A DNA stretch of 64,000 nt from Romboutsia lituseburensis. GTDB taxonomy: Bacteria > Bacillota > Clostridia > Peptostreptococcales > Peptostreptococcaceae. The notes under the pieces were generated by a model. The model ran no database searches, had not been told where the DNA came from, and saw only the letters and a list, made by a program, of their open reading frames with translations. The stretch is from assembly GCF_024723825.1 (NCBI RefSeq), contig NZ_JANQBQ010000001.1:3348001-3412000 (forward strand). Reading direction: 5' to 3'. Both the position numbers and the translations under genes were made by a program. Each line of letters starts with the position of its first letter. The stretch's first letter is position 1. Of the stretch, positions 1-9,607 are shown piece by piece.

Positions 1-1066
1 ATGGAAATCAATAGATATAATCGAGGAAGAACATCCTTTATATGTAGGTCATCCAGGTATAATGGGTGATAGAGGAGCTAATTATATATTACAAAGTTGT
101 GATTTACTTATAATATTAGGAAGTAGACTAGATCCAAGTATAACTGCATTCAATGAAGCTAATTTTGGTAAAAATGCTAAAAAAGTAATGATTGATATAG
201 ATAGTAATGAAATAAATAAAATGAAAATGGATATTGATGTAAAATCCATATGTGATGTAAAAACATTTATTGAAGAGCTAAATACAAGTATTGAAAAATT
301 AAATACAAATATGGGCATTGATGCAGAATGGTTATCATATTGTAAAAATATTAGAGATAGATATCCTGTAGTTACAGAGTTGCATAAGAATGAAGAAAAA
401 TATGTAAGTGCATATAGTTTTATAGATGAACTATGCAAACAATTGACAGGTGAAGATATAATAGTTCCAGAAAGTTCAGGTGGAGCGGGTGAAATTACAT
501 ATCAAGCATTCAGAATTAAAAAAGGCCAAAAAATGAAAAATGCTGCTGGTCTTGGATCTATGGGATTTGGACTACCATATTCGATAGGGGCTTGCGTTGC
601 TAATGATAGAAAACGAACTATACTTATAAATGGTGATGGAGCATTCCAGCTAAATATTCAAGAGTTAGAAACTGTCTCAAGATTAAAATTACCAATTAAG
701 ATGTTTATATGGAATAATAATGGTTATGCAAGTATAAGGTCTATGCAAAAAAATCTATTTAATGAAAACTATGTTGGCAGTAGTGAGGATAGTGGGCTTA
801 CAATGCCAGATACAAGCAAGGTAGCTAATGCATATAATATAAAAACTTATACAGCAAGAACTAATAAGGAAATGAAGAATCTTTTACCAGAAGTTTTAAA
901 TTATGATGGGCCTGTATTATGTGAACTGATAGTTTCTCCAGAAGAAACAATATCACCAAGAGTAAAGTCTGTAAAATTAGAAAATGGTAAAATGGAATCT
1001 AAACCACTAGAAGATATGTGGCCATTTTTAAGTAAATATGAAATCGAAAATAATATTAAAAATTAA
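1..1066 (+). CDS. TPP-dependent acetolactate-synthase-like enzyme, 5'-truncated (YerE-like candidate)
   Basis: The reading frame is open from base 2, so the true start lies before the window; the first ATG in frame (62) is internal. What remains is the central cofactor domain and the C-terminal thiamine-pyrophosphate (TPP) domain of the acetolactate synthase/pyruvate decarboxylase superfamily. The central domain shows the HPLYVGHPGIMGDRGAN stretch. The TPP and metal site shows GDGAFQLNIQELET followed by WNNNGY. Such enzymes move a two-carbon unit from pyruvate or a similar 2-oxoacid. In sugar clusters a relative, YerE, adds that unit to C4 of a CDP-3,6-dideoxy-4-ketosugar, and an RfbH-type dehydrase that would make such a ketosugar lies at 9608. 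The YerE role is inference; ordinary acetolactate synthase is less likely here because no small subunit or isoleucine/valine pathway gene is visible. Confidence 0.85.
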   Translation, partial: WKSIDIIEEEHPLYVGHPGIMGDRGANYILQSCDLLIILGSRLDPSITAFNEANFGKNAKKVMIDIDSNEINKMKMDIDVKSICDVKTFIEELNTSIEKLNTNMGIDAEWLSYCKNIRDRYPVVTELHKNEEKYVSAYSFIDELCKQLTGEDIIVPESSGGAGEITYQAFRIKKGQKMKNAAGLGSMGFGLPYSIGACVANDRKRTILINGDGAFQLNIQELETVSRLKLPIKMFIWNNNGYASIRSMQKNLFNENYVGSSEDSGLTMPDTSKVANAYNIKTYTARTNKEMKNLLPEVLNYDGPVLCELIVSPEETISPRVKSVKLENGKMESKPLEDMWPFLSKYEIENNIKN

Positions 1067-1083
1067 ATTAGATGAGGTATTAT

Positions 1084-2235
1084 ATGAAATGGAAAAATAA
1101 AGGTCATGAATTTGATGATTTTATAAGAGAATGGGATATAAATAAAGAATATTATATATGGGGAGCTTCAAATTCTGGTAATAGATTTTTTGATAAGTTT
1201 AAAGATATTCTTAATATTAAAGGATTTATAGATAGTGATGAAAGTAAGCATAATCATAAAATTGCTAATAAATCTATAGTTACTTTTGAACATGTAAAAA
1301 GTAACTATCCAAAAACGAAGATAATAATTGCATCACAAGCATATTACGAAATTTCAAATATATTGAAGCGTGAAGGATATATTGAAAATGTAGATTTTTG
1401 TAATGGTAATACATTTACTGCTACGTATTTTATGTATAATCACAATAAGTTATATTTACATAGAATAGATATTTCTTTAACAAATAGATGTACATTAAAA
1501 TGTAAGAAATGTAACATGCTAATGCCTTATTTTGAAAAACCTATGCATAAAAGCCTTTCTAGCATAAAAGAAAATATAGATTTGTATTTTAAGTGGGTTG
1601 ATAATGTAGAAACTATTAAGCTATTAGGAGGAGAACCTATGTTATATCCTTATTTAATAGATGTTATTGAATATTTAAATGAGGAATATAAAGATAGAAT
1701 AGATAATATAGATATTTTTTCAAATGGAACATTAAAGCTTTCGAATGAAATTTTAACAACACTAAAAAGGCATAAAGTAACAGTACAGATAAGTGACTAT
1801 TCTAATAGACTAGAGTATTTAAAGGAAAAGGTAGATCTATTTGAAGCACAGTTAAAAAATAATGAAATTACCTATACAAGACTAACCTATGATAAGTGGC
1901 TAGATTTTATACAACAAAATTATCATAGCATTGACAGCACACAAGAAGAGTTAGTAGATAAATTTAATAAATGTAATCCTCCTTTTAGAGGTTTACATGA
2001 TAAAAAATTATATTATTGTCACTTAAGTACAAGTGCAGTACAAGCTGAGATTTTTGAAGATAATAATAATGATTATTTTGATTTATCTAGATATAATGAA
2101 AATAGAAAGATAGAATTGATGGAATTTGATTTAGGTTATAATGAAATAGGTTACGTAACATATTGTAAAAGATGTAATGGTTGCGAATCTGTGAACAATA
2201 GATTCACAAATGTAGCTGAACAAGTTAAAAGATAG
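1084..2235 (+). CDS. Radical SAM protein with N-terminal Rossmann-like domain
   Basis: I chose the ATG at 1084 because GATGAGG lies six bases upstream; the earlier in-frame ATG (1072) sits inside that ribosome binding site. About 110 N-terminal residues form a Rossmann-like domain (YIWGASNSGNRF, then GFIDSD). This is followed by a radical SAM core with the C-x3-C-x2-C iron-sulphur motif (CTLKCKKC, Cys136/140/143) and a GGEP motif. Further cysteines near the C-terminus (YCKRCNGC) suggest a SPASM-like auxiliary cluster. Such enzymes do radical chemistry on peptides, sugars or cofactors, and the substrate here cannot be read from sequence. It lies 17 bases after the TPP enzyme and 16 before the HAD gene, so it is probably co-transcribed and acts in glycan precursor synthesis. 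Confidence 0.85.
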   Translation: MKWKNKGHEFDDFIREWDINKEYYIWGASNSGNRFFDKFKDILNIKGFIDSDESKHNHKIANKSIVTFEHVKSNYPKTKIIIASQAYYEISNILKREGYIENVDFCNGNTFTATYFMYNHNKLYLHRIDISLTNRCTLKCKKCNMLMPYFEKPMHKSLSSIKENIDLYFKWVDNVETIKLLGGEPMLYPYLIDVIEYLNEEYKDRIDNIDIFSNGTLKLSNEILTTLKRHKVTVQISDYSNRLEYLKEKVDLFEAQLKNNEITYTRLTYDKWLDFIQQNYHSIDSTQEELVDKFNKCNPPFRGLHDKKLYYCHLSTSAVQAEIFEDNNNDYFDLSRYNENRKIELMEFDLGYNEIGYVTYCKRCNGCESVNNRFTNVAEQVKR

Positions 2236-2251
2236 TATGGGAGAAGAATGA

Positions 2252-4432
2252 ATGGATACAGAGGTATTACCTGTTGAGAGTAAATATGTTATAGAAAGTT
2301 TTATAGAAAATTTTACTAAGTATAAGGAAAAATCAATAGCTCTTTATGGAATAGGAATAAACACTAAAAATATTCTGGATAATATAGACGGATTTAATAT
2401 CTTAGGACTTATGGATGCTGAAAATGTAGGACAATATTTTTTTGGTAAAAAAGTTTTATCATACGATGAAGTTATAAAAAATGTAGATATGATTGTTATT
2501 GTAGCTAGAAAAAGTATAGTAAATCTTATATATAAGAGGATAGAATTTATAGAAAAAGAATATGGCATACATATATATACAGTAGATGGGGATCTTATTT
2601 CTAACAAAAATAAAGAATTTATAGTTGATGACATTGATTATTGGAAAATAAATAAAGAACAGTTAATGGCTAAAATAGATGAAAATGAAATAATTTCATT
2701 TGATGTATTTGACACTATTATAATGAGAAAAACTCTTAAACCACAAAATATTTTTGAAATAGTAGAGCGTAAGCTATATGAAGAAAATAGCATTAAATTA
2801 GATTTTAAAAATATAAGAGTTCAGTGTGAGAGAGAATTAAATGAAAAAAATGAAGCTCCAAAGTTTGATGAAATCTATAGAGAATTAAAAAATAAATTAA
2901 ACATAGATAATGATTTATTGGAAGAGATAAAAAAAATAGAAATAGAAACAGAACTGAACTGCATAATACCTAGACATGAAATGGTTGATATATATAAATA
3001 TGCGTTAGATAAAAATAAAAAAATATATTTATTATCTGATATGTATTTTTCATATGATGTTTTAGAAAAGTTTTTAAAAAAGTGCAAAATTTACGGATAT
3101 AAAAAATTAATAATATCATCTGATTGTGGAAAAAGCAAAGCTAGTGGTAAAATGTTTGAATATTATGCTAAATTAAATAAAAATAAAAAGATGCTACATA
3201 TAGGTGATAATCCTAGAGTAGATATAAAGATGGCTAAAATATATAATATAGATACATTTCATGTATTTAGCAGTTATGAGCTTTTTATGCATTCTAGTTT
3301 TAAAGAGTTGCTAGTAGACACTAGTAATATTGATAACAATATTATACTTGGATTATTTGCATCAAGTATGTTTAATAATCCATTTATTTTAAATGAGACT
3401 AAGGGGATTTTGCATATAGAGGATATTTACCAAATGGGATATTTATTTATTGGTCCTTTGATCTTAAAGTTTACATTATGGTTTATTGATAAAGTTAAAA
3501 AGGCTAATTATACTAAAATACTATTTTGTGCTAGAGACGGGTATTTAATAAAGGAAATCTATGATTTAATCATAGATACTATTAATATAGATATTAATGC
3601 AGAAAGCATATATTTTAAGACATCTAGAAGAGCAGCTACAATTCCTACAATAGAAAATGAAAATGATATTGAATTTATTTTAAAAAAATTATTTAAAGGG
3701 ACTAAGGGTCAATTGCTAAAATCAAGATTTGGTGTTAAAGCCTCTTTAGATGATTATGAGTCAGAAGAACTTGTAACTGTAGATAGTGATTATGAAGAAT
3801 TAAGAAAATATATATTTTCTTATAAGGATGAAATAATTAGTAACGCTGAGGCTGAAGCAAATGCATATAAAAATTATTTAAAACACATAAACGTTAATTA
3901 TTCTGACAATATATGTGTTTTTGATTTTGTATCATCAGGAACTATACAATACTATATTTCTAAATTTTTAAATAAATCTATAGATGGATTGTATTTTGCA
4001 AGCAATAGTATACCAAATAGGTTTTATAATGATTTTAGATATATAGACTCTTTATTTGGAAATATTAATGAATTTAACACCAATAATAATTTGCAAAAAT
4101 ACTATTTTTTCATTGAAAGTATTTTGACTGATGAAAATAATACATTAATAAAGTATGAAAAAGATTCTACTTTTATATATGAAGATCATAAAAAGAGTAA
4201 TCGTAATTTTTCAAAAATAAGTAAAGTTCACGATGGAATTAGATCATTTATAAAAGATACATTATCAATGGATAATAATATTATAAGCTACAATATTGAT
4301 AATAAATTAGTTGATGAAATCTTAGGTTTATTGATGTCTAATAAATGTATTGTAGATACTAATATTAAAAAATCTTTTTATAATGAGAATGAATATGACT
4401 GTGAAAAAGAAGATTATGTATGGCCAAGTTAA
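2252..4432 (+). CDS. Large HAD-superfamily protein of glycan clusters
   Basis: A 726-residue cytosolic protein. Residues 1-120 resemble the Rossmann-like accessory domain of the two neighbouring fusion proteins (ALYGIGINTKNI, GLMDAEN). A HAD hydrolase domain follows, with motif I FDVFDT, motif II LLSDMYFS and motif III/IV GDNPRVDIKMAK. The C-terminal half contains LFCARDGYL and FKTSRRAA, as seen in large HAD-like proteins of polysaccharide loci. HAD enzymes hydrolyse phosphate esters or make phospho-sugar intermediates; the true substrate is unknown. The start at 2252 is supported by GGGAGAAG five bases upstream. The gene is intact and in line with its neighbours. Confidence 0.75.
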   Translation: MDTEVLPVESKYVIESFIENFTKYKEKSIALYGIGINTKNILDNIDGFNILGLMDAENVGQYFFGKKVLSYDEVIKNVDMIVIVARKSIVNLIYKRIEFIEKEYGIHIYTVDGDLISNKNKEFIVDDIDYWKINKEQLMAKIDENEIISFDVFDTIIMRKTLKPQNIFEIVERKLYEENSIKLDFKNIRVQCERELNEKNEAPKFDEIYRELKNKLNIDNDLLEEIKKIEIETELNCIIPRHEMVDIYKYALDKNKKIYLLSDMYFSYDVLEKFLKKCKIYGYKKLIISSDCGKSKASGKMFEYYAKLNKNKKMLHIGDNPRVDIKMAKIYNIDTFHVFSSYELFMHSSFKELLVDTSNIDNNIILGLFASSMFNNPFILNETKGILHIEDIYQMGYLFIGPLILKFTLWFIDKVKKANYTKILFCARDGYLIKEIYDLIIDTINIDINAESIYFKTSRRAATIPTIENENDIEFILKKLFKGTKGQLLKSRFGVKASLDDYESEELVTVDSDYEELRKYIFSYKDEIISNAEAEANAYKNYLKHINVNYSDNICVFDFVSSGTIQYYISKFLNKSIDGLYFASNSIPNRFYNDFRYIDSLFGNINEFNTNNNLQKYYFFIESILTDENNTLIKYEKDSTFIYEDHKKSNRNFSKISKVHDGIRSFIKDTLSMDNNIISYNIDNKLVDEILGLLMSNKCIVDTNIKKSFYNENEYDCEKEDYVWPS

Positions 4433-4470
4433 TATTTTATAAGCATACAAAAAAGTAAAGAGGGGCATAT

Positions 4471-5529
4471 ATGAACAAGATAATAGAAGAGGATATAAAG
4501 TATATTATAAATAATATACCAGTGAAAGAATTTGAAGGTAAATCTGTTATGATAACGGGAGCTAATGGATTTATAAGTGGATATATAGTAGAAACGCTAT
4601 GCTATATAAATGAAAATATATTAGATGATAAGTGTAAGATAGTAGCATTATGTAGAAATGAATTAAAGGCAAAAGCAAAATTTAAAAATTATTTAAATAA
4701 ACAATACTTTAATCTATTGATTCAAGATGTAAAAGAAACTATAGAATATGATGATAAAATTGATTATATTTTCCATGCAGCTAGTATAGCAAATACCCGT
4801 GAATTTGGGATAAACCCTGTTGGAGTAATCGGTGCTAATGCGATAGGTACATATAATTTACTTGAATATGCTAATAAAAAAGATGTAGAAGGATTTGTGT
4901 TTTTCAGTAGCGGAGCTATATATGGTAATCTAGATTCTGCAAAAGATTTTATTACTGAAAATCAAAGCTTTGGACTAGATCCATTAGATATAAGAAACTG
5001 CTATTCAGAAAGTAAGCGCATGGGAGAAAATATGTGTTATTCTTACCACAAACAGTTTAATATACCTACAAAAATAGTTAGAATAGGTCATACATATGGA
5101 CCAGGTATAGACATAAATGATGGTAGGGTTTTTTCAGATTTTGCTAAATCAATACTAGATAATGAGGCTTTAATCATAAAAAGTGATGGAACTTCTAAGA
5201 GGGCATTTTGTTATATTTCTGATGCTATCATAGGATTCTTTTTAGTTTTATTGAATGGAAATAATGGAGAAGCATATAACCTGACAAATAATGATTATTT
5301 TATCTCAATAAGTGAATTAGCTGAAATTTTAGTCAATGAAGTTTTTTATAATAAAAAACTAGATATTATATATTATAGTGATCCTAATGAAAAAGATTTA
5401 CGAAGTAAAACTAAAGGTTGTGTATCTTTAAATATAGAAAAGATAAAAAAACTAGGTTGGAATCCTAAAATAAGCATAGAAGAAGGATTTAGAAGGACTA
5501 TAGACAGTTTTAGCGGAGGCGAGAATTAA
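4471..5529 (+). CDS. Extended SDR NAD-dependent epimerase/dehydratase or ketoreductase
   Basis: A 352-residue extended short-chain dehydrogenase. The glycine-rich dinucleotide motif is TGANGFISGY near residue 26, and the catalytic Tyr-x3-Lys is YSESK near residue 178. The C-terminal half has the nucleotide-sugar-binding pattern of dTDP-glucose dehydratase or UDP-sugar epimerase relatives (RAFCYISDAI, then GEAYNLTN). It probably epimerises, dehydrates or reduces a nucleotide sugar at C4, or at a side chain. In yersiniose synthesis an SDR (YerF) reduces the two-carbon branch, and this is the only SDR in the island. The ribosome binding site AAAGAGGGG precedes the ATG. The next gene starts one base after its stop codon. 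Confidence 0.85.
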   Translation: MNKIIEEDIKYIINNIPVKEFEGKSVMITGANGFISGYIVETLCYINENILDDKCKIVALCRNELKAKAKFKNYLNKQYFNLLIQDVKETIEYDDKIDYIFHAASIANTREFGINPVGVIGANAIGTYNLLEYANKKDVEGFVFFSSGAIYGNLDSAKDFITENQSFGLDPLDIRNCYSESKRMGENMCYSYHKQFNIPTKIVRIGHTYGPGIDINDGRVFSDFAKSILDNEALIIKSDGTSKRAFCYISDAIIGFFLVLLNGNNGEAYNLTNNDYFISISELAEILVNEVFYNKKLDIIYYSDPNEKDLRSKTKGCVSLNIEKIKKLGWNPKISIEEGFRRTIDSFSGGEN

Positions 5530-5530
5530 T

Positions 5531-6652
5531 ATGAATATATATAAAGAAAAAATAGATAGATATTTAGACAAAAAAAATAATGAGAAATATGTGGAATATT
5601 TAAAACAAAAATTTAAAAACTATAAATATGTTTGTTCATTTGGAATGGGTGCAATTGGAAAGTCAACAGTTAATGAGCTTCAGCATCAAAATATAAAAAT
5701 AGATTTTTTATGCGATAACGATGTTAATAAGGTGGGTAGTAATTTTAATTCAATAGAATGTATATCTTTTGATAAACTTTTAGAAATTAAAGATGAAACT
5801 ATAGTATTAATTTCAACAGCTATGCATGATAGTGATATATATGATCAACTGATACAAAATGATATTAAAAATATAGAACGTGTGTATATAAATAAATTTG
5901 AGATAGATAACTACTTTGAAAGAGTAGGTAAAAATTATATTAGTAATAAATTATATGAGTTAATAGACATATTAGATGATGATGAGTCAAAGAATATCAT
6001 ATGCAAGATTGTTAAAGGATGGTCTTCTAATGAAATTATGTATGGGGAATTTAATGATATATATTCACAAAATCAATATTTCTTAGATGATTTAGTGAAT
6101 TTATCTGATGATGAAGTATTTCTTGATGCTGGTGCATATACAGGTGATACTCTTTTAGAATTTTTAAAAAATACAAATCATAAATTTAAAAATGCTTATT
6201 TATTTGAATTAAATGAAAAGGTTTATATAGATTTGAAAAAAAATATTAATAAATTAGATAATAATATAAGAGAAAAAATAATTACATATAACACAGGGAC
6301 TTCTAATAAAAAGGGTGTAGTTAATTATTGCGATGAAGAATCAGCTTCACTTATAACGGATATAGGAGAATGCGTAGGAAAAGTAGATAGTATAGATAAT
6401 ATGCTTAATGAAAATAAAGTTTCATTTATAAAAATGGATATTGAAGGTGCTGAAATAGATGCAATTATAGGTGCAGAAAAAACTATAAAAAGGCATAAAC
6501 CTAAGCTAGCCATATGTGTATATCACAGTGCGAGTGATTTATGGGAAATTCCATTAATGTTAAAAGATATGTTGCCAGAGCATAAAATATATATAAGGCA
6601 TCATACGAATATGTTGATTGAAACAGTGTGTTATGCAATACCTAAAATATAA
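5531..6652 (+). CDS. FkbM-family SAM methyltransferase with N-terminal Rossmann-like domain
   Basis: A 373-residue protein. Residues 1-130 form a Rossmann-like accessory domain (SFGMGAIGKSTV, then LCDNDVNKVG). The FkbM methyltransferase domain has the SAM loop FLDAGAYTGDT near residue 200 and the conserved IKMDIEGAEIDAI and HKPKLAICVYH segments. FkbM proteins O-methylate sugars or similar hydroxyls, and in flagellar islands they commonly tailor the glycan. GGAGGCGAG precedes the ATG, and the gene follows the SDR gene after one base, implying tight co-translation. The acceptor is unknown. Confidence 0.85.
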   Translation: MNIYKEKIDRYLDKKNNEKYVEYLKQKFKNYKYVCSFGMGAIGKSTVNELQHQNIKIDFLCDNDVNKVGSNFNSIECISFDKLLEIKDETIVLISTAMHDSDIYDQLIQNDIKNIERVYINKFEIDNYFERVGKNYISNKLYELIDILDDDESKNIICKIVKGWSSNEIMYGEFNDIYSQNQYFLDDLVNLSDDEVFLDAGAYTGDTLLEFLKNTNHKFKNAYLFELNEKVYIDLKKNINKLDNNIREKIITYNTGTSNKKGVVNYCDEESASLITDIGECVGKVDSIDNMLNENKVSFIKMDIEGAEIDAIIGAEKTIKRHKPKLAICVYHSASDLWEIPLMLKDMLPEHKIYIRHHTNMLIETVCYAIPKI

Positions 6653-6669
6653 AATATAAGAGGAAAAAC

Positions 6670-7617
6670 ATGATAAAAGAAATAGTAAATCAGTATAAAA
6701 ATGGTGAAATTAGTAAAAATGAATATGGACATAATATGTTTAAAGTGCATGAAATTTTGTTAGAGTATGTAACTTTATTAAATGGATCTTTAGTGGAAGA
6801 TATAACTATAAATAAAGACAGTGTAGTCGTATCTATAAAAAGTAAAGATAATATAGTAAAAATGAAACTTTATGATACTGATGAAGGATCAATAGCAGCT
6901 AGCGTATTAAATAATGGTGAGTATGAATCTGAAGAATTAAATATGAGCTTAAAAGTATTAAGTTATCTTGAAGAGAATAGTGTTGTGTTAGATGTAGGAG
7001 CTAATCTGGGATGGTATACTATTAATATATTACTTGATAAAAGAGATAGAAAAATTTACTCATTTGAACCGATAAAGGAGACGTATGAAATATTAAAAGA
7101 AAATTTAAAACTTAATAATATAGATAGTCAGTATGTATTTAATATAGGTTTATTTAACCAAAATAAAGTAGAAGAATTTTATTTTGATATTACTGGTTCA
7201 GGAGCATCTTCAATCGCTAATTTAAGAAATTTAGAAACAACTAAAAAAGTAAATTGCAATCTTATGAGATTAGATGATTTTGTAAAAGAAAATAATATAG
7301 AAAGAATTGATTTTATAAAGTGTGATGTAGAAGGATCAGAGTTATTTGTTTATGAAGGTGGTATAAAAAGTATAACAAAGTTTAAACCAGTTGTTTTCTC
7401 AGAAATGCTTAGAAAATGGTCTGCAAAATTTGGATATCATCCAAATGATATTATTGATTTATTTACAAACATAGGATATGGATGTTATATTATTAAGAAT
7501 CAAAATATAGTTGAATTTAGTAAGGTAGATGAAGAAACTGTTGAAAAAAATTATTTTTTCTTACATAAAGAAAAGCATAAAGATATAATTAGCCTATTAA
7601 AAATAGATAATTACTAA
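6670..7617 (+). CDS. FkbM-family SAM methyltransferase
   Basis: A 315-residue methyltransferase that lacks the accessory Rossmann-like domain of its neighbour. The SAM-binding loop VLDVGANLGWYT lies near residue 108 and the acidic FkbM motif DFIKCDVEGSELFVYEGG near residue 215. The two FkbM proteins differ clearly in sequence, so they probably methylate different positions or sugars rather than being a recent duplication. It starts 17 bases after the previous stop with AGAGGAAAAAC upstream. It closes the first tight operon of the island; a 295-base AT-rich gap follows. Confidence 0.85.
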   Translation: MIKEIVNQYKNGEISKNEYGHNMFKVHEILLEYVTLLNGSLVEDITINKDSVVVSIKSKDNIVKMKLYDTDEGSIAASVLNNGEYESEELNMSLKVLSYLEENSVVLDVGANLGWYTINILLDKRDRKIYSFEPIKETYEILKENLKLNNIDSQYVFNIGLFNQNKVEEFYFDITGSGASSIANLRNLETTKKVNCNLMRLDDFVKENNIERIDFIKCDVEGSELFVYEGGIKSITKFKPVVFSEMLRKWSAKFGYHPNDIIDLFTNIGYGCYIIKNQNIVEFSKVDEETVEKNYFFLHKEKHKDIISLLKIDNY

Positions 7618-7912
7618 TTTAAGTGTTTTAGTTTATTTAAATATAGAAAAGTAGAATAAATAAATATAATTAAATTGATATTTAAAGTCAGTATAATTAA
7701 TAAAATAGGTATGTTTTATCAATTCAAATAGAAGTTTAATACAAAAATGATTACATAAATATAAAGATATGAAAGTAATAATATTAAGTTCGTAGAGATA
7801 CATATAAGTTTAATATAGAATTTTATAAATTAAACTTGATATATTTAAATAAAGTTTATTATTAGCTAAAATAGTAAAAATTGAATATTTAGTTACATAA
7901 AGGAGATTAGAG
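7618..7912. other. AT-rich intergenic gap
   Basis: This 295-base gap separates two runs of glycan genes on the same strand. It is almost pure A+T, with no open reading frame, no convincing terminator and no promoter with good spacing. A strong ribosome binding site (AAAGGAGAT) for the next gene lies at its end. A promoter may be hidden here, but I cannot point to one. Confidence 0.5.
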
Positions 7913-9589
7913 ATGATAAAAGATCAAATATTAGTTAAAAATATGCTAGATATGATAAATACCCTTCTAGAAGCATCTCAATATTTATATAATGCTGCGA
8001 AAAATAAAAATTACAATAGTTTTGCTATTGTATCAGATGATATGCATATTGCAATAAATAGTATATATAATACTGTAATTGAAATAAAAAAAGAAGAAAA
8101 TATAGTTATTAATGTAGACTTAGCGTGTGAGAATGCTATTTATTCTCTACAAAAAATAATAAAATTTTCAAAATCAAGATCTATAAAAATCTTAGATAAA
8201 ATTGAATTTGAATTAACACCCATATTAGAGGATATGTATTTACAGCTATATTTTTGGGGAAGTATTTATCCAGATAAGAATAAAATGGAAAATTATTACA
8301 AAAACGATGTTGCAAAATTATTTTTTAATAAGTATATAGATGAGGCTGAAAAAAAAGGTGATTTTAAGTATGATTTATCTGTAATTGTATTAGGATATAA
8401 TAAATTAAGTTATACAAAACTATGCATAGAAAACCTATTAAAATGTATACCACAAAATTTAAATTATGAATTGATTTTAGTAAATCATGGTTCTACGGAT
8501 GATACGGAAGAATACTTTAAATCCATAGAACCTACAAAACAATTAGATTTACTAAAAAATGGAGGGTCGCCAACCGTAATAGATAGAATTGTGGAAGGTA
8601 AGTATTTTTCTCTAATTAGTAATGATGTCATAGTTACAGAGAATGCTATAGAAAATATGTTAAAATGTATGGAATCAGATACAGATATAGCATGGGTAGT
8701 ACCTACTACACCAAATGTTAGTAATGATCAAACTATAGATGCAAAATATACTAATATGGATGAAATGCATGAATTTGCTAAAAAAAATAACATAAGTAAT
8801 AAATATAGATGGGAACAAAAATGCAGATTATGCAACCCTATAGATTTAAAAAAATCAAGTATATGGATATCATCAAAAGGAATTACACCAGGTGGATACT
8901 TCCATACTAATAATATGATGTCTTTCCCCGACGATAAAGTATCTATGATATTAAGGCGAAATGGATATAAAATGATGTTGGCTAAGGATGCATATTGTCA
9001 TCATTTTGGGAGTGTAACATTAAGTGAGGAAATTAATTCTTACGAGGATGAAAATGGACGTGTTGGGGCAGATGAGTTTTATAAATCAGGCAGAATAGAA
9101 TTTTATAATACATTCGGCATAGATCCTTGGTCAAAAGGTTTTACACCTGATTATAATCTAATCAAAGCATTACAATATAATTATAAAAAAGATGTAAAAA
9201 TACTTGGTATAAACTGTGGAATGGGAAGCAATCCACTTAAAATAAAAGATCGAATTAAAGAGGAAAGTTACAGCTTAGATACTAAAATCTATAATGTAAC
9301 TGACGAAAAACAATATTTTGAAGATTTAAAAGGTGTATCAGATGAAGCATACTGTATTAAAGATTTAAGTAATTTATATGAAATTTTAAATAATATGAAG
9401 TTTAACTATATTATATTTGAAGGACAGCTAGACACATGTGAGAATGTAGTTCAGACGCTAAGAAATTTACAAGTATATATTAGTGATGGTGGAACAATCG
9501 CTATGAATATACCTGATTTAGATGTAAGAGTAGAATTAAAAAAGATAGGATATAGCTTTACTGAATCTGGAAATTGGATTATTTTATAG
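7913..9589 (+). CDS. Three-part GT2-type glycosyltransferase (likely flagellin glycosylation)
   Basis: A 558-residue protein. Residues 1-150 are helical without a recognised motif. Residues 153-400 are a GT-A fold family 2 glycosyltransferase (DLSVIVLGYNKLSYTK, VNHGSTDDT, and a DxD-like SND near residue 235). Residues 420-558 resemble a Rossmann/methyltransferase fold (ILGINCGMGSNP, DGGTIAMNIPD) but lack a clear SAM motif. In Clostridioides difficile the flagellin-modifying glycosyltransferase also sits next to the early flagellar operon, which supports a role in starting or extending the flagellin glycan. The next gene, rfbH-like, begins 18 bases after the stop. Confidence 0.8.
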   Translation: MIKDQILVKNMLDMINTLLEASQYLYNAAKNKNYNSFAIVSDDMHIAINSIYNTVIEIKKEENIVINVDLACENAIYSLQKIIKFSKSRSIKILDKIEFELTPILEDMYLQLYFWGSIYPDKNKMENYYKNDVAKLFFNKYIDEAEKKGDFKYDLSVIVLGYNKLSYTKLCIENLLKCIPQNLNYELILVNHGSTDDTEEYFKSIEPTKQLDLLKNGGSPTVIDRIVEGKYFSLISNDVIVTENAIENMLKCMESDTDIAWVVPTTPNVSNDQTIDAKYTNMDEMHEFAKKNNISNKYRWEQKCRLCNPIDLKKSSIWISSKGITPGGYFHTNNMMSFPDDKVSMILRRNGYKMMLAKDAYCHHFGSVTLSEEINSYEDENGRVGADEFYKSGRIEFYNTFGIDPWSKGFTPDYNLIKALQYNYKKDVKILGINCGMGSNPLKIKDRIKEESYSLDTKIYNVTDEKQYFEDLKGVSDEAYCIKDLSNLYEILNNMKFNYIIFEGQLDTCENVVQTLRNLQVYISDGGTIAMNIPDLDVRVELKKIGYSFTESGNWIIL

Positions 9590-9607
9590 GAATATGGAGA
9601 AATGAAA

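Noticed and set aside
1072-1083. Upstream ATG for the radical SAM gene
   Set aside because: It lies within the GATGAGG ribosome binding site of the ATG at 1084.
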